A stretch of DNA of 33,585 bases from positions 1 to 33,585 of the forward strand of contig NZ_LUJK01000034.1 of the NCBI RefSeq assembly GCF_001601825.1. Reading direction: 5' to 3'. Positions within the stretch are counted from its first letter, which is position 1; every line of letters begins with the position of its first letter. Shown piece by piece: positions 17,451 through 24,418 of the stretch. The translations under genes were made by a program, and so were the position numbers. The notes beneath the pieces are model-generated. The model saw nothing but the letters and a program-made list of their open reading frames with translations. It searched no databases and was not told where the DNA came from. Source of the DNA: Limnobacter sp. CACIAM 66H1. Lineage in GTDB: Bacteria > Pseudomonadota > Gammaproteobacteria > Burkholderiales > Burkholderiaceae_B.

Positions 17451-17456
17451 ATTATA
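17451..17456 (-). promoter_or_regulatory. Consensus -10 box (TATAAT) for the ovothiol operon
   Basis: On the minus strand TATAAT lies 31 bases before the ovoA ATG. The -35 region at the right spacing is poor (CGATTT), and it would overlap the first codons of the divergent exported-protein gene. Activation by a regulator is therefore possible. Confidence 0.4.
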
Positions 17457-17464
17457 GGCCACCC

Positions 17465-18016
17465 ATGTTCATGAAATCGATACTACGCACATTGACCGTG
17501 ACATCCACAGCACTGTTGATTGCCACTGGCAGCGCTTATGCCGAAAAACCAGAAAAGGGAAACGGCAACCAGGGCAAGAACAAGGAACAAAGTGAGCAAC
17601 GCGGGCCAAAGGAAAACCGCAAGGGCGGCGGAAACGAGAAGGGCGGTGGTGATGGCCCGGGCAAGCGTGCTGAAGGTCGAGATTACGGTCAAGGCGGGGT
17701 GTCCGTTTCATTTAACTTTGGCAGCGCCGAAACCCGAATTGTGCGGGATTACTATGGTGGTCAGGTTGCCAAAGGCAAGTGCCCACCCGGGCTTGCCAAA
17801 AAAGGCAATGGTTGCCAGCCCCCAGGCCAGGCCAAGCAGTGGCAGAAAGGTCGTGCCTTGGGCAGCGATGTTCGGTATTACGACATTCCCAATGAATTGC
17901 GTATTCGCCTGCCCGCACCACCTTTGAACCACAAATATGTTCAGTTGGGCACTGATCTGTTGTTGATCGCAGTGGGAACAGCCATCGTCGTGGATGCGGT
18001 TGACGGGATTTTCTGA
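17465..18016 (+). CDS. Exported RcnB/CigR-like protein
   Basis: The 183-residue protein has a signal peptide (KSILRTLTVTSTALLIATGSAYA, cut before EKPEK). It has a long charged Gly/Lys/Asn/Glu-rich stretch (residues 26-75) and then the conserved end CPPGLAKKGNGCQPPGQAK...LPAPPLNHKYVQLGTDLLLIAVGTAIVVDAV. That end is typical of the CigR anti-virulence regulator / RcnB-like family, whose C-terminal hydrophobic stretch sits at the membrane. The function outside Salmonella is not known. The start ATG 17465 has AGG 6 bases upstream. ATG 17471 is an alternative. It is divergent from the ovothiol operon with only 45 bases between starts. A terminator follows. Confidence 0.8.
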   Translation: MFMKSILRTLTVTSTALLIATGSAYAEKPEKGNGNQGKNKEQSEQRGPKENRKGGGNEKGGGDGPGKRAEGRDYGQGGVSVSFNFGSAETRIVRDYYGGQVAKGKCPPGLAKKGNGCQPPGQAKQWQKGRALGSDVRYYDIPNELRIRLPAPPLNHKYVQLGTDLLLIAVGTAIVVDAVDGIF

Positions 18017-18021
18017 TCCAG

Positions 18022-18058
18022 GACGAATCATCACGCCGGTGATTCGTCATTTATTCTT
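18022..18058 (+). terminator. Terminator after the CigR-like gene
   Basis: GACGAATCA (18022-18030) pairs with TGATTCGTC (18040-18048) and is followed by a T-rich ATTTATTCTT. Confidence 0.8.
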
Positions 18059-18097
18059 GCGCCAAGTGGAACAGTGAATTGCTGATCCACTTGCTTA

Positions 18098-18120
18098 TCT
18101 AGTTGCTAACAACAACTAGA
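18098..18120. promoter_or_regulatory. Perfect 8-bp inverted repeat upstream of the hydrolase gene
   Basis: TCTAGTTG and CAACTAGA are separated by 7 bases, 31 bases before the hydrolase ATG. The size and symmetry suit a TetR- or LysR-type operator. No cognate regulator gene is next to it. Confidence 0.45.
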
Positions 18121-18151
18121 CTGGCACCGACACTATTAATTGGGTGCCTCC

Positions 18152-19009
18152 ATGACAAACAAGATTGAAGTCTCGATTCCAGCCGTGGGGCAACCTTTGG
18201 CTGGAACATTTTTTACCGCATCAAATGGCAACACTGACAAACCGTTGCTGATTTGCCCCGCAACAGGGATTACCCAGAAATTTTATTTTCCGTTTGCCCG
18301 ATGGTTGGCCCATCAGGGATTTTCTGTATTGGTGTTTGATTATCGAGGCATCGGAAAATCTTTGCAGGAGTCGCATGTCAAGCATTGCGAGGTGAAAAAG
18401 CAGGACTGGGGCTTGTATGACATGCCTGCAGCCCTGGATTTTCTGCTTGAACTCACTGGGCAGAACAGCGCGTACTTGGTCGGTCACAGCGCGGGTGGCC
18501 AACTGTTCGGTTTGATGCACAACCATGCCAAAGTGCGGGGCGTACTGGCGGTGGCTGCTTCTTCCGGGCATGTGAAAAACATTCGCAAAGACAAACGCAA
18601 CGCTGCCAAGTTCATGCTGCGATGGGTGATCCCGATCAGCTCTGCCGTGTTGGGATATGTACCCGCCAAGCGTTTGGGATGGGGTGAGAATTTACCGAAG
18701 GGGGTTGGCCTGCAATGGGCCAAATGGTGTTCCAGCCCTGGGTATGTGGAGAATGAATTTGGTGATGGTGTGCAGAAACACTGGTTTGAACAGTTCAAAT
18801 CGCCAATTACTTTTGTGCATGCCAGTGATGACGAAATCGCAACCCTACCGAATGTTGAAGACATCATGCGCTTGTTCACCAAAGCCAGCAAGAAACGGCT
18901 TGAAATCAAACCCGAGACATTCAAACTTGGCAAAGTGGGGCACATTGATATTTTCAGGGAGCGGTGCAACAGCATTTGGCCACAAATTTTGGCAGAGTTG
19001 ACTCCTTAG
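18152..19009 (+). CDS. Alpha/beta-fold hydrolase
   Basis: The 285-residue protein has the serine hydrolase pattern: LICPATGITQKFYFPFARWLAHQGFSVLVFDYRGIGKS (oxyanion strand region), nucleophile elbow VGHSAGG, acid in HASDDE, and base in KVGHIDIF. It resembles the predicted hydrolases of COG4757, whose substrates are unknown. ATG 18152 is preferred over TTG 18140. A perfect inverted repeat lies just upstream. It is 38 bases from the SoxW-like gene on the same strand, so the two may share a transcript. Confidence 0.88.
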   Translation: MTNKIEVSIPAVGQPLAGTFFTASNGNTDKPLLICPATGITQKFYFPFARWLAHQGFSVLVFDYRGIGKSLQESHVKHCEVKKQDWGLYDMPAALDFLLELTGQNSAYLVGHSAGGQLFGLMHNHAKVRGVLAVAASSGHVKNIRKDKRNAAKFMLRWVIPISSAVLGYVPAKRLGWGENLPKGVGLQWAKWCSSPGYVENEFGDGVQKHWFEQFKSPITFVHASDDEIATLPNVEDIMRLFTKASKKRLEIKPETFKLGKVGHIDIFRERCNSIWPQILAELTP

Positions 19010-19047
19010 GCTAAGATTAGCTGATCGAATTTCTGAGTACAAAACGC

Positions 19048-19539
19048 ATGAGGTTTTTCACAAATCATCCGGTCTTCAGATGCTGGCTGGTCATTTTTTG
19101 CATTGCCTTTTCAGCAAATACATTTGCCCGCGACATCGAGCCCAAGCCCATGCATTACGAATTGCCTGGCTGGTTCAAGCAAACTTTTCTTGAAATTCCA
19201 GCGGATATTCAAGATGCTCAAACCCGTGGAAAAAAGCTGCTTATTTTCTTTCACCTGGATGACTGCCCGTACTGTGCTTATTTGCTTCAAGAGAACTTCG
19301 CGCAGGGCGCAAACCGCGAAAAAATCGAAAGTAAATTTGATGTGATCGCGATTAATGTACGCGGTGACTTGCCTGTGAACTGGATCGATGGCACGGTCTA
19401 TTCTGAAAAACAGTTGGCTAGAAAGCTGGGTGTGTTTGCGACCCCTGCGGTACTCGTGATGGGACCCAAGCCCGAAGTGAGTAAAAAAATTATGGGTTAC
19501 AAAAAGCCCGCAGTTTTTATGGAATTGTTGGGTTTTTAG
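19048..19539 (+). CDS. Exported thioredoxin-like protein, SoxW type
   Basis: The 163-residue protein has a signal peptide (FRCWLVIFCIAFSANTFA, cut before RDIEPK). Its thioredoxin fold has active site FHLDDCPYCAYLL (CPYC) and a cis-Pro loop GVFATPAVLVM. This layout, with KKLLIFFHLDDCPYC and the FDVIAINVRGD segment, matches the SoxW/thioredoxin-like proteins. SoxW reduces or maintains periplasmic thiols of the thiosulfate-oxidising system, but no sox genes are in the window, so that link is inference. Its stop (TAG 19537-19539) overlaps the far end of the decayed quinone reductase on the other strand. Confidence 0.82.
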   Translation: MRFFTNHPVFRCWLVIFCIAFSANTFARDIEPKPMHYELPGWFKQTFLEIPADIQDAQTRGKKLLIFFHLDDCPYCAYLLQENFAQGANREKIESKFDVIAINVRGDLPVNWIDGTVYSEKQLARKLGVFATPAVLVMGPKPEVSKKIMGYKKPAVFMELLGF

Positions 19540-19958
19540 GAAACAGCGGATATGTGGAACCCAAATTGGTAGGCGCTCTCCAGCCATTTCTCACGTGTGC
19601 TTGCCTGCGAGTTTTTTACCGGACCAAAGCTGTTAATCGCCACTGGTTTAATGCCTCAAAACTCAAGATCAAAGAAGCCTTTAAGAATGGCTGGAATCGA
19701 ACCCCACCAAATTGGATAAACAAACACCAGGTGCTCGGCCCAAGTAATTGATTCTTGCGCAGCAATAAGGTCTGGTTCAAGCGCTTGAATGGTGTTGTAG
19801 CCGTCGCGCAGTATTGGATCGAAATTTAGCTTTCCGAGGCTGAGAAAGCGAACGTCATGCTCTGCCGCTTTCGCTCCCTTCAGATAGGCATCGGCGATTG
19901 CGCCACACAAGCTGGCTTCGGATGGGTGTCCGAGAATTACGAGAACGCGTTTGCGCAT
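19536..19958 (-). pseudogene. NAD(P)H:quinone oxidoreductase-type flavodoxin-fold gene with internal deletion
   Basis: The first 97 residues match the NQO/KefF family: RVLVILGHPSEASLCGAIADAY, HDVRFLSLGKLNFDP, and VFVYPIWWGSIPAILKGFFD. The expected middle of about 60-70 residues after GFFD is missing. The frame goes LEF, TGA (19656-19658), and then in the same frame GIKPVAINSFGPVKNS...REKWLESAYQFG, which is the normal C-terminal end of the family, to TAA at 19536. The family has Cys at the TGA position (LEFCGIKPV), so a deletion plus a Cys-to-stop change is the simplest reading. AAAGGAAG is a good ribosome binding site, so a 100-residue stub could still be made. Confidence 0.8.
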
Positions 19959-19968
19959 GACAAGCTTC

Positions 19969-19990
19969 CTTTTTGTGGCATCACAAAAAG
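19969..19990. promoter_or_regulatory. Perfect 9-bp stem-loop between merR and the quinone reductase pseudogene
   Basis: CTTTTTGTG and CACAAAAAG flank a 4-base loop, directly after the MerR stop codon. The right side of the stem lies beside the ribosome binding site of the next gene. There is no T-run after it on the minus strand. Confidence 0.5.
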
Positions 19991-19991
19991 T

Positions 19992-20393
19992 CTAAAGCTT
20001 GCCCTTAGGGGAAGAGTCAACAGGAAGTTCGCAATTCATTAACTCAGGCGAATGACGCAGTTCGTCTTCAAATTGATTTAAAAGCTGGAGTTGGGCTTTT
20101 GCTGTGTCGATTTGCGATTGAATGGTTAATCGTTTGAACTCAATTTGTTTGAGCATCAGTGTCACGCTTGAGCCATGGCCGCTGTTGTTGCTAGCCAAGG
20201 CTTTTGTGAGCTCCTTGAGCTTGAAGCCCAAGGTTTGTGCGCAGCGAATGGTTTGAATTTGATGAACCGCCACATTCGAATAAATGCGGTAGTTGCCCTT
20301 GCGCATTGGCTTTTGAATCAAGCCCATTTGCTCGTATAGGTAAATGGCTTTGCGCGAGGCACCGGACCTCTTTGAAAGTTCACCGATGTACAT
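19992..20393 (-). CDS. MerR family transcriptional regulator
   Basis: The 133-residue protein has an N-terminal winged helix of MerR type (MYIGELSKRSGASRKAIYLYEQMGLIQKPMRKGNYRIY), then the wing and linker ALGFKLKEL-like segment (TLGFKLKELTKAL). A long dimerisation helix follows (IEFKRLTIQSQIDTAKAQLQLLNQFEDEL). No Cys cluster for metal sensing is present, so it is probably a redox or small-molecule sensor. It lies upstream of, and on the same strand as, the decayed quinone oxidoreductase, which was probably its target. Confidence 0.9.
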   Translation of the reverse strand: MYIGELSKRSGASRKAIYLYEQMGLIQKPMRKGNYRIYSNVAVHQIQTIRCAQTLGFKLKELTKALASNNSGHGSSVTLMLKQIEFKRLTIQSQIDTAKAQLQLLNQFEDELRHSPELMNCELPVDSSPKGKL

Positions 20394-20499
20394 TATTGAA
20401 GTCTTGCATGATAACTATTGATTCAATAATGGGCCAATCAACCCGACGAATTGCTCCGTATCCTCAAGCTCAAGAAATCCTTTCGTCCCAAATTGAAGG

Positions 20500-20907
20500 T
20501 TAATACAAAATCATTTGTGTGCAGCGGAACACCGCGAGTCGTTTCCCGGACTCTGTACAAAACACATTTGCATCCCAAACCTGAGTCGTTTTCCCCAAGT
20601 GCACCGGAGTGGCTAGGGCATATATATTGCCGTCGCGAACAGTGCCCAAATGATTTGATTTGAGTTCAATGGTGGTAAAGCCTTTGGCCTTGTCCGGCAA
20701 GTTGACAATACAGCCGTAACCACACGCTGAATCGGCAAGACTGATTACACTCCCGGCGTGCAGAAACCCATTCGGTGCCATGAGGTGACGTGTAACCGGC
20801 ATGTCCAGACGAATTTCCGTTGGGCTAACACTTGTGACCACAACGCCAAGGTGACCTGGCAGGCTGTCACGGCCAAGCTCTCTGAAATAATCAAGATCTT
20901 TTTTCAT
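20500..20907 (-). CDS. PaaI-type hotdog thioesterase
   Basis: The 135-residue hotdog protein has the PaaI/YdiI pattern: MPVTRHLMAPNGFLHAGSVISLADSACGYGC, FTTIELKSNHLGTVRDGNIYALATPVHLGKTTQVWDANVF. The sequence PNGFLHAGS with Asp in SLADSACG supplies the usual catalytic and helix residues. It hydrolyses acyl-CoA or aryl-CoA thioesters; the substrate is unknown. It is a single gene upstream of the MerR gene by about 107 bases. Confidence 0.88.
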   Translation of the reverse strand: MKKDLDYFRELGRDSLPGHLGVVVTSVSPTEIRLDMPVTRHLMAPNGFLHAGSVISLADSACGYGCIVNLPDKAKGFTTIELKSNHLGTVRDGNIYALATPVHLGKTTQVWDANVFCTESGKRLAVFRCTQMILY

Positions 20908-20944
20908 TGAATGCCGATTTTGTGAGTGATGAAGCGCGACATGG

Positions 20945-21151
20945 TTACTGTTTTTGTCTGATCACTGGCGCTCGAATTTCCGCTTTAATCTCAGGTAGTG
21001 CGTATTCCCCATCATCGCTCAATCCGTACTCAATTGCATTAAAACCGTGGGTTTTGAAGAAAATCATCCCTTCCGTTTTTCTATAAATGTGCCGGCCGGT
21101 ATCACTGCGAGTGGCAACCGAGTACGGATGGCCAAAAACGAAAAAGGCCAA
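20945..21151 (-). CDS. Hypothetical protein, doubtful or truncated
   Basis: The 68-codon frame starts at TTG inside a terminator stem next to the leftmost tRNA remnant. The stretch GRHIYRKTEGMIFFKTHGFNAIEYGLSDDGEYALPEIKAEIRAPVIRQ has protein-like composition but no family I recognise. It may be the C-terminal remainder of a gene cut when an element inserted at the tRNA, since it abuts that junction. Confidence 0.35.
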   Translation of the reverse strand: MAFFVFGHPYSVATRSDTGRHIYRKTEGMIFFKTHGFNAIEYGLSDDGEYALPEIKAEIRAPVIRQKQ

Positions 21152-21175
21152 TCACCGAGATGATTAGCCTTTTTT
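21141..21175. terminator. Hairpin terminator beside the leftmost tRNA-end copy
   Basis: AAAAAGGC-AATCA pairs with TGATT-GCCTTTTT across a short loop, with runs of A and T outside both arms. Similar hairpins sit at the same place beside the other two tRNA-end copies (26177 and 28313). Confidence 0.8.
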
Positions 21176-21180
21176 CTATA

Positions 21181-21225
21181 TTTGGTTGCGGGGGCAGGAT
21201 TTGAACCTACGACCTTGGTTATGAG
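21181..21225 (-). repeat. Decayed tRNA-fMet 3' end, outer attachment-site copy
   Basis: The first 36 bases (21181-21216) are identical to the 3' end of the intact tRNA at 28356, including CCA. The next part lacks two bases (CG) and then resumes GGTTATGAG before diverging. This is the expected displaced tRNA end left on the far side of an integrated element. Confidence 0.85.
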
Positions 21226-21321
21226 TATTTTCTCTTTTAGAGATCACAAGCGATGAAACTCGATAAGCAGCGGGCTAAATTGGGTTGCATACCACGCCAG
21301 CTGCGGCTTTCCAGTCAGTCT

Positions 21322-21435
21322 CAGGGGTGCCACTTTAGATCGCTTTAAACCTATCGTGTTTAGGTGCACCCCTGGGCACAGGTACTCAATTTCTTTGGCT
21401 TAGTAATTCTTATGATACTGAAATGACCTTCAGGT
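21322..21435. promoter_or_regulatory. Left-end motif cluster of the distal element
   Basis: CAGGGGTGC (21322-21330) and GCACCCCTG (21366-21374) form a perfect 9-bp inverted repeat. TGGGCACAGGT follows at 21373 and GACCTTCAGGT at 21425. The last two motifs recur at the opposite end of the element. No gene lies in 21226-21552. Confidence 0.55.
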
Positions 21436-21552
21436 ACTAAAAATCGACTGCATCATCACAAATGCATTTCTGTGATTCTTGGTTGGTCGTCTGCGGATAC
21501 AGCCATACAACAACCACTGGCGCACAATCCATTCTCCAAAACAAGTAACAAT

Positions 21553-22506
21553 TCAGTGACCAAGCCCGGACTGGCCCGAGTGGCGGTTTACGTACATGGG
21601 AGCACAAGCAGCATTCTGTTGGGCCCAAAGAAGCCGAGTCTCCCAAGGCATGGGAGCGTTCCAAAAATGGCCTGTGGGTTGCAAGGATGCACCCGCGTTG
21701 CTCATCTCAATGTGTGCAGAGATGATGCCCTCACCGTCTTCGGCAGACAGGGCAGCCAATACCTCACCCCTGTTGTTCACAATTTGCGATTGGCCCAAGA
21801 GTTGCGTGCTCATGGGCAAGGAAAAACCTGGAGTGACTGCAAATCGCCCTTTGAGTTGACCAATCTGCGATGCATGCACCACGGGTGCACCGGTCAAACG
21901 AGACAAGGTCGATGGTGCTTGAGTCAGTAGGGCAAGGTTCCGCCGGTGCGCTTTACGCAACAACGTCGCAGGAAAGCGCCAACCTGGTTCTGTCCACCAG
22001 TGGGTGCCGGCCATGATGAGGTCGACCCGATTCCTGAGCTGATGGACTGTGGCTGTACGTATCATCTCCCAACACATGGCCACACCGATTGGGCCATTGG
22101 CTGTATTCAGGAGCCGATCAGAAGACCCGCCTTGGTAGAAAGCAGACTCAACCATGGTGGGAATATCTTTGTCGTGCTTGAAGAGCTGACCCGCCTGATC
22201 AACAAAGGCGTAGGTGTTATAGACCCTGCTACCCCGCTGCTCCAGGTAAGAACCCCCTGCCGCGGCCCCATACTGGCAGCACAGGCTCAACAGCCCGTCA
22301 ACAAAGGCGTTGTGGGGAAAGAGGATGCCCTCCTGCACTTCAGCGTTCAGGCAGATAGGCGTGGAAGCAAACTCGGGTAAAGCCACAAACTGGTTACCTT
22401 GCCTGAATGCTTGTTCCAACTTGGACAGGCATTTGTCGATGTTCGATTGCGGCCTACCGATCGTCAATTCCAACTGAATGGCTGCGACCTGAGTGAGTAA
22501 AGCCAT
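21553..22506 (-). CDS. Carbon-nitrogen hydrolase (nitrilase superfamily)
   Basis: The 317-residue protein has the catalytic triad of the superfamily: E45 (ALPEFAST), K113 (KHDKDIPT) and C145 (AMCWEM). It includes GVAMCWEMIRT around the nucleophile and VDLIMAGTHWW after it. Members hydrolyse amides, nitriles or carbamoyl groups as cytosolic homo-oligomers. No specific branch was recognised. GGGGG lies 7 bases before ATG 22506. It is an intact cargo gene of the distal element; the C-terminal tail (after residue 300) is poorly conserved in character. It is divergent from the IS256 fragment. Confidence 0.85.
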   Translation of the reverse strand: MALLTQVAAIQLELTIGRPQSNIDKCLSKLEQAFRQGNQFVALPEFASTPICLNAEVQEGILFPHNAFVDGLLSLCCQYGAAAGGSYLEQRGSRVYNTYAFVDQAGQLFKHDKDIPTMVESAFYQGGSSDRLLNTANGPIGVAMCWEMIRTATVHQLRNRVDLIMAGTHWWTEPGWRFPATLLRKAHRRNLALLTQAPSTLSRLTGAPVVHASQIGQLKGRFAVTPGFSLPMSTQLLGQSQIVNNRGEVLAALSAEDGEGIISAHIEMSNAGASLQPTGHFWNAPMPWETRLLWAQQNAACAPMYVNRHSGQSGLGH

Positions 22507-22629
22507 ATGTCAACCCCCTTGAGTTATAACTGGATCTGGTGTTTGAAGGCTTGTAGAGGAAGCGGCGTATCCGGTTGATAAAATTTGTTTTGCGAAAGAC
22601 AAACCATCAACTTTTGGAGATACGCCACC

Positions 22630-22944
22630 ATGGGCAAGGATAACGTTTTTGATTTGAATGTAGCAGGTTGCCAGGTCGACCCGCTGACAGAAATTTTGAG
22701 ATCTGGTGCGCGTCAATTGATTCAGGCCGCGATACAAGTGGAATTGCAGGAGTTCCTCGCTCAGTATCAGGACAGAAGGCTGGAAGATGGCCGATTCTCC
22801 GTGGTACGCAATGGCCACCATCCACAGCGAGAAATCCAAACTGGCATTGGGCCGGTGACGGTTCAAGTGCCCAAGGTTCGTGCCAAGGATGGCACACCGG
22901 TGGTGTTCCGTTCAGCCCTTGTGCCACCGTATGTACGCAAAAGC
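22630..22944 (+). mobile_element. IS256-family transposase, 5' fragment
   Basis: The first 105 residues match IS256/Mutator transposases: DPLTEILRSGARQLIQAAIQVELQEFLAQ, VVRNGHHPQREIQTGIGPVTVQVPKVR and VFRSALVPPYVRKS. About three quarters of the enzyme, including the DDE residues, is absent. At 22945 the sequence switches abruptly to an inverted ATPase gene fragment. The open frame runs on to 22989 through the foreign sequence. The left end of the insertion sequence must lie between about 22515 and 22629, but I could not define its inverted repeat. Confidence 0.85.
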
Positions 22945-22945
22945 C

Positions 22946-23329
22946 AAATGATGCTCCAAAAGTTTCTCCTGGCGGATTCGTCATGTTAGTAACGCCATCG
23001 ACCTTCTTGAAATGGAACACAGCTTCGCGAGGTAGCGCAGAGACTAGAAAGAGCGAGTGAGAGGAGATGATGGCTCGGGCTTTTCCGTTGGCCTCGTTCG
23101 CCTTTTCAAAGTCCAGGTGGAAGCGGGTGCGCCAGCTTGGGTTCAGGTGCGTTTCGGGCTCGTCGTAGAGGAACAGCGTCTCATCGTCCCCAAAGAGTCG
23201 TACAGCGCCCAGTGTCAATAGAAGCTGCACTTCTCCGTCGCTCAAGTCATCGAATGCGACAGTTCGCTCGCCGTCAGACATCCAGAGTTCCTGCACCGAA
23301 AGCGGGAGCTTAGGGCACCAACTGAACAT
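22946..23329 (-). pseudogene. Defence-type AAA/ABC ATPase, internal C-terminal fragment
   Basis: The 128 codons contain an ABC-like signature FDDLSDGEVQLLLTLG, Walker B LFLYDEPETHLNP, switch histidine ISSHSLFLVSA, and PPGETFGASF. These are hallmarks of OLD/AAA_21-type ATPases of phage-defence systems, such as the PtuA-like and restriction-associated ATPases. The N-terminal part with Walker A is missing: a stop stands 9 codons upstream of ATG 23329. The 3' end is cut at 22945 by the IS256 fragment. It is non-functional as it stands. Which defence system it came from cannot be decided. Confidence 0.75.
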
Positions 23330-23596
23330 GCTTGTCGGCCGTATGCATGTCGATCAATCCATCAGCCTCGCTTGCGCTCACACTCCTAGACGAGCGGAAG
23401 AATTTGGCCTCTAGTCCAAGCATGTCCTAAATTCTGCGTAAATCGATCGTTGTTGCCTCGCATGCTGACTGGCTGCTTTGGCCGATTTTCGGCCGGAGCC
23501 GACATTAAGGTGCAATAAACACGATTTTGGAGCGAATGAATAACTGCTTACAATCGCGACATTAAATTAGTTGGCGATCGGCATCACCGATATTTA
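23330..23596. other. Intergenic stretch without recognisable gene
   Basis: I see no coding sequence here. There is one compact hairpin, GGCCGA-TTT-TCGGCC (23480-23494). Flanking sequence on both sides is gene debris, so this is probably residual DNA from rearrangement. Confidence 0.5.
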
Positions 23597-24240
23597 TCAA
23601 AGTGCTTCCACTTGATTTTTCAGCTTGTCGGATTCTTTGTAGAACTTCGGATTGCGGACCACGTCAATCTCTCCGCGTAGATCTCCGCTAGGTCCTCTTT
23701 GGGTAATTTTTTCAATTCCTCAATATCGGGGTGTTTAGACATGAATTCAAGCAAGCGATCCCTTGAGGTCTCTTGATAGCTGTCCAAAAAGAAATCAAAC
23801 AGTTCTAGCGGTGTTTCAGCTTTTCTCGGTGATCTCACTTCGATACCAAAAAATGTATCCGGATGCCGACGGTAAGCAGCTAATTCTTCGGGTGTTAACG
23901 GCACAGTCCCTATTACGGCCTCACCGTTGTCCAAGAGATGGGAAACGTATGCCATGGACTCAGATTCAACTACTGTCGCCGAAGTTAGCTTGCCCGGCCT
24001 TTCCACCCCGTTAGCATCTGGGATGAGATATTTTTCACCTATGATAAGTCTTTGGTTTTGGTCAGAGAAAGCAAGTTCGGGGGGCGTTCCGTCGAATGTT
24101 GCCGGAATTTCCGAATGGATACGCATCGACTTCAATAGCTGGTATATGTCACTGTGCTTCTTTCGAGAGTTATGGGCAGCCCTCAAACTTGAATAGGCTG
24201 TGTCGTACTTAAAATCAGGAATTTGGAAGCCCTCAAGCGA
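23597..24240 (-). pseudogene. Unknown gene, 5' truncated and frameshifted
   Basis: A protein-like frame is open from 24240 (EGFQIPDFKYDTAYSSLRAAHNSRKKHSDIYQLLKSM...) with no start except TTG 24186. It runs through GTVPLTPEELAAYRRHPDTFFG to EEL...KEDLAEIYAE. It then leaves the natural reading: the other frame continues GEIDVVRNPKFYKESDKLKNQ and ends at 23597-23599, while the first frame ends at 23620 in non-protein-like sequence. The switch coincides with a GAGAGA run near 23680, so a two-base slip is likely. The family is not recognised. The 5' end abuts an MBL fragment. Confidence 0.6.
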
Positions 24241-24408
24241 TCAGTGGTTTGGATTTTCTGCAATCAAAGCAATCCCAGAGATTACTGACGATATTTTGAT
24301 GATCCCGTTACCGGGACATACCCGAGGTCACACAGGTGTTGCAGTTCGTCTGGGAATGAAGTGGATTCTTCACTGCGGTGATGCCTATTATCACCACAGC
24401 CAAGTTAC
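24237..24408 (+). pseudogene. MBL-fold metallohydrolase, internal fragment
   Basis: About 57 codons read DQWFGFSAIKAIPEITDDILMIPLPGHTRGHTGVAVRLGMKWILHCGDAYYHH. This is the central metal-binding part of metallo-beta-lactamase-fold hydrolases (GHTRGHTG and the HCGDAY strand). Both ends are missing. The frame continues past 24408 only as shadow of the Fic gene on the other strand. Confidence 0.75.
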
Positions 24409-24418
24409 AGCGACACCT

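Noticed and set aside
19656-19658. Selenocysteine at the TGA in the quinone reductase
   Set aside because: The family has Cys at this position, but the preceding 60-70 residues are deleted, so the protein would not work. No convincing SECIS-like stem follows.
22946-23329. Functional Septu/retron-type defence ATPase
   Set aside because: Only the C-terminal half is present without Walker A. It is cut by the IS256 fragment, and no partner nuclease, reverse transcriptase or ncRNA is seen.
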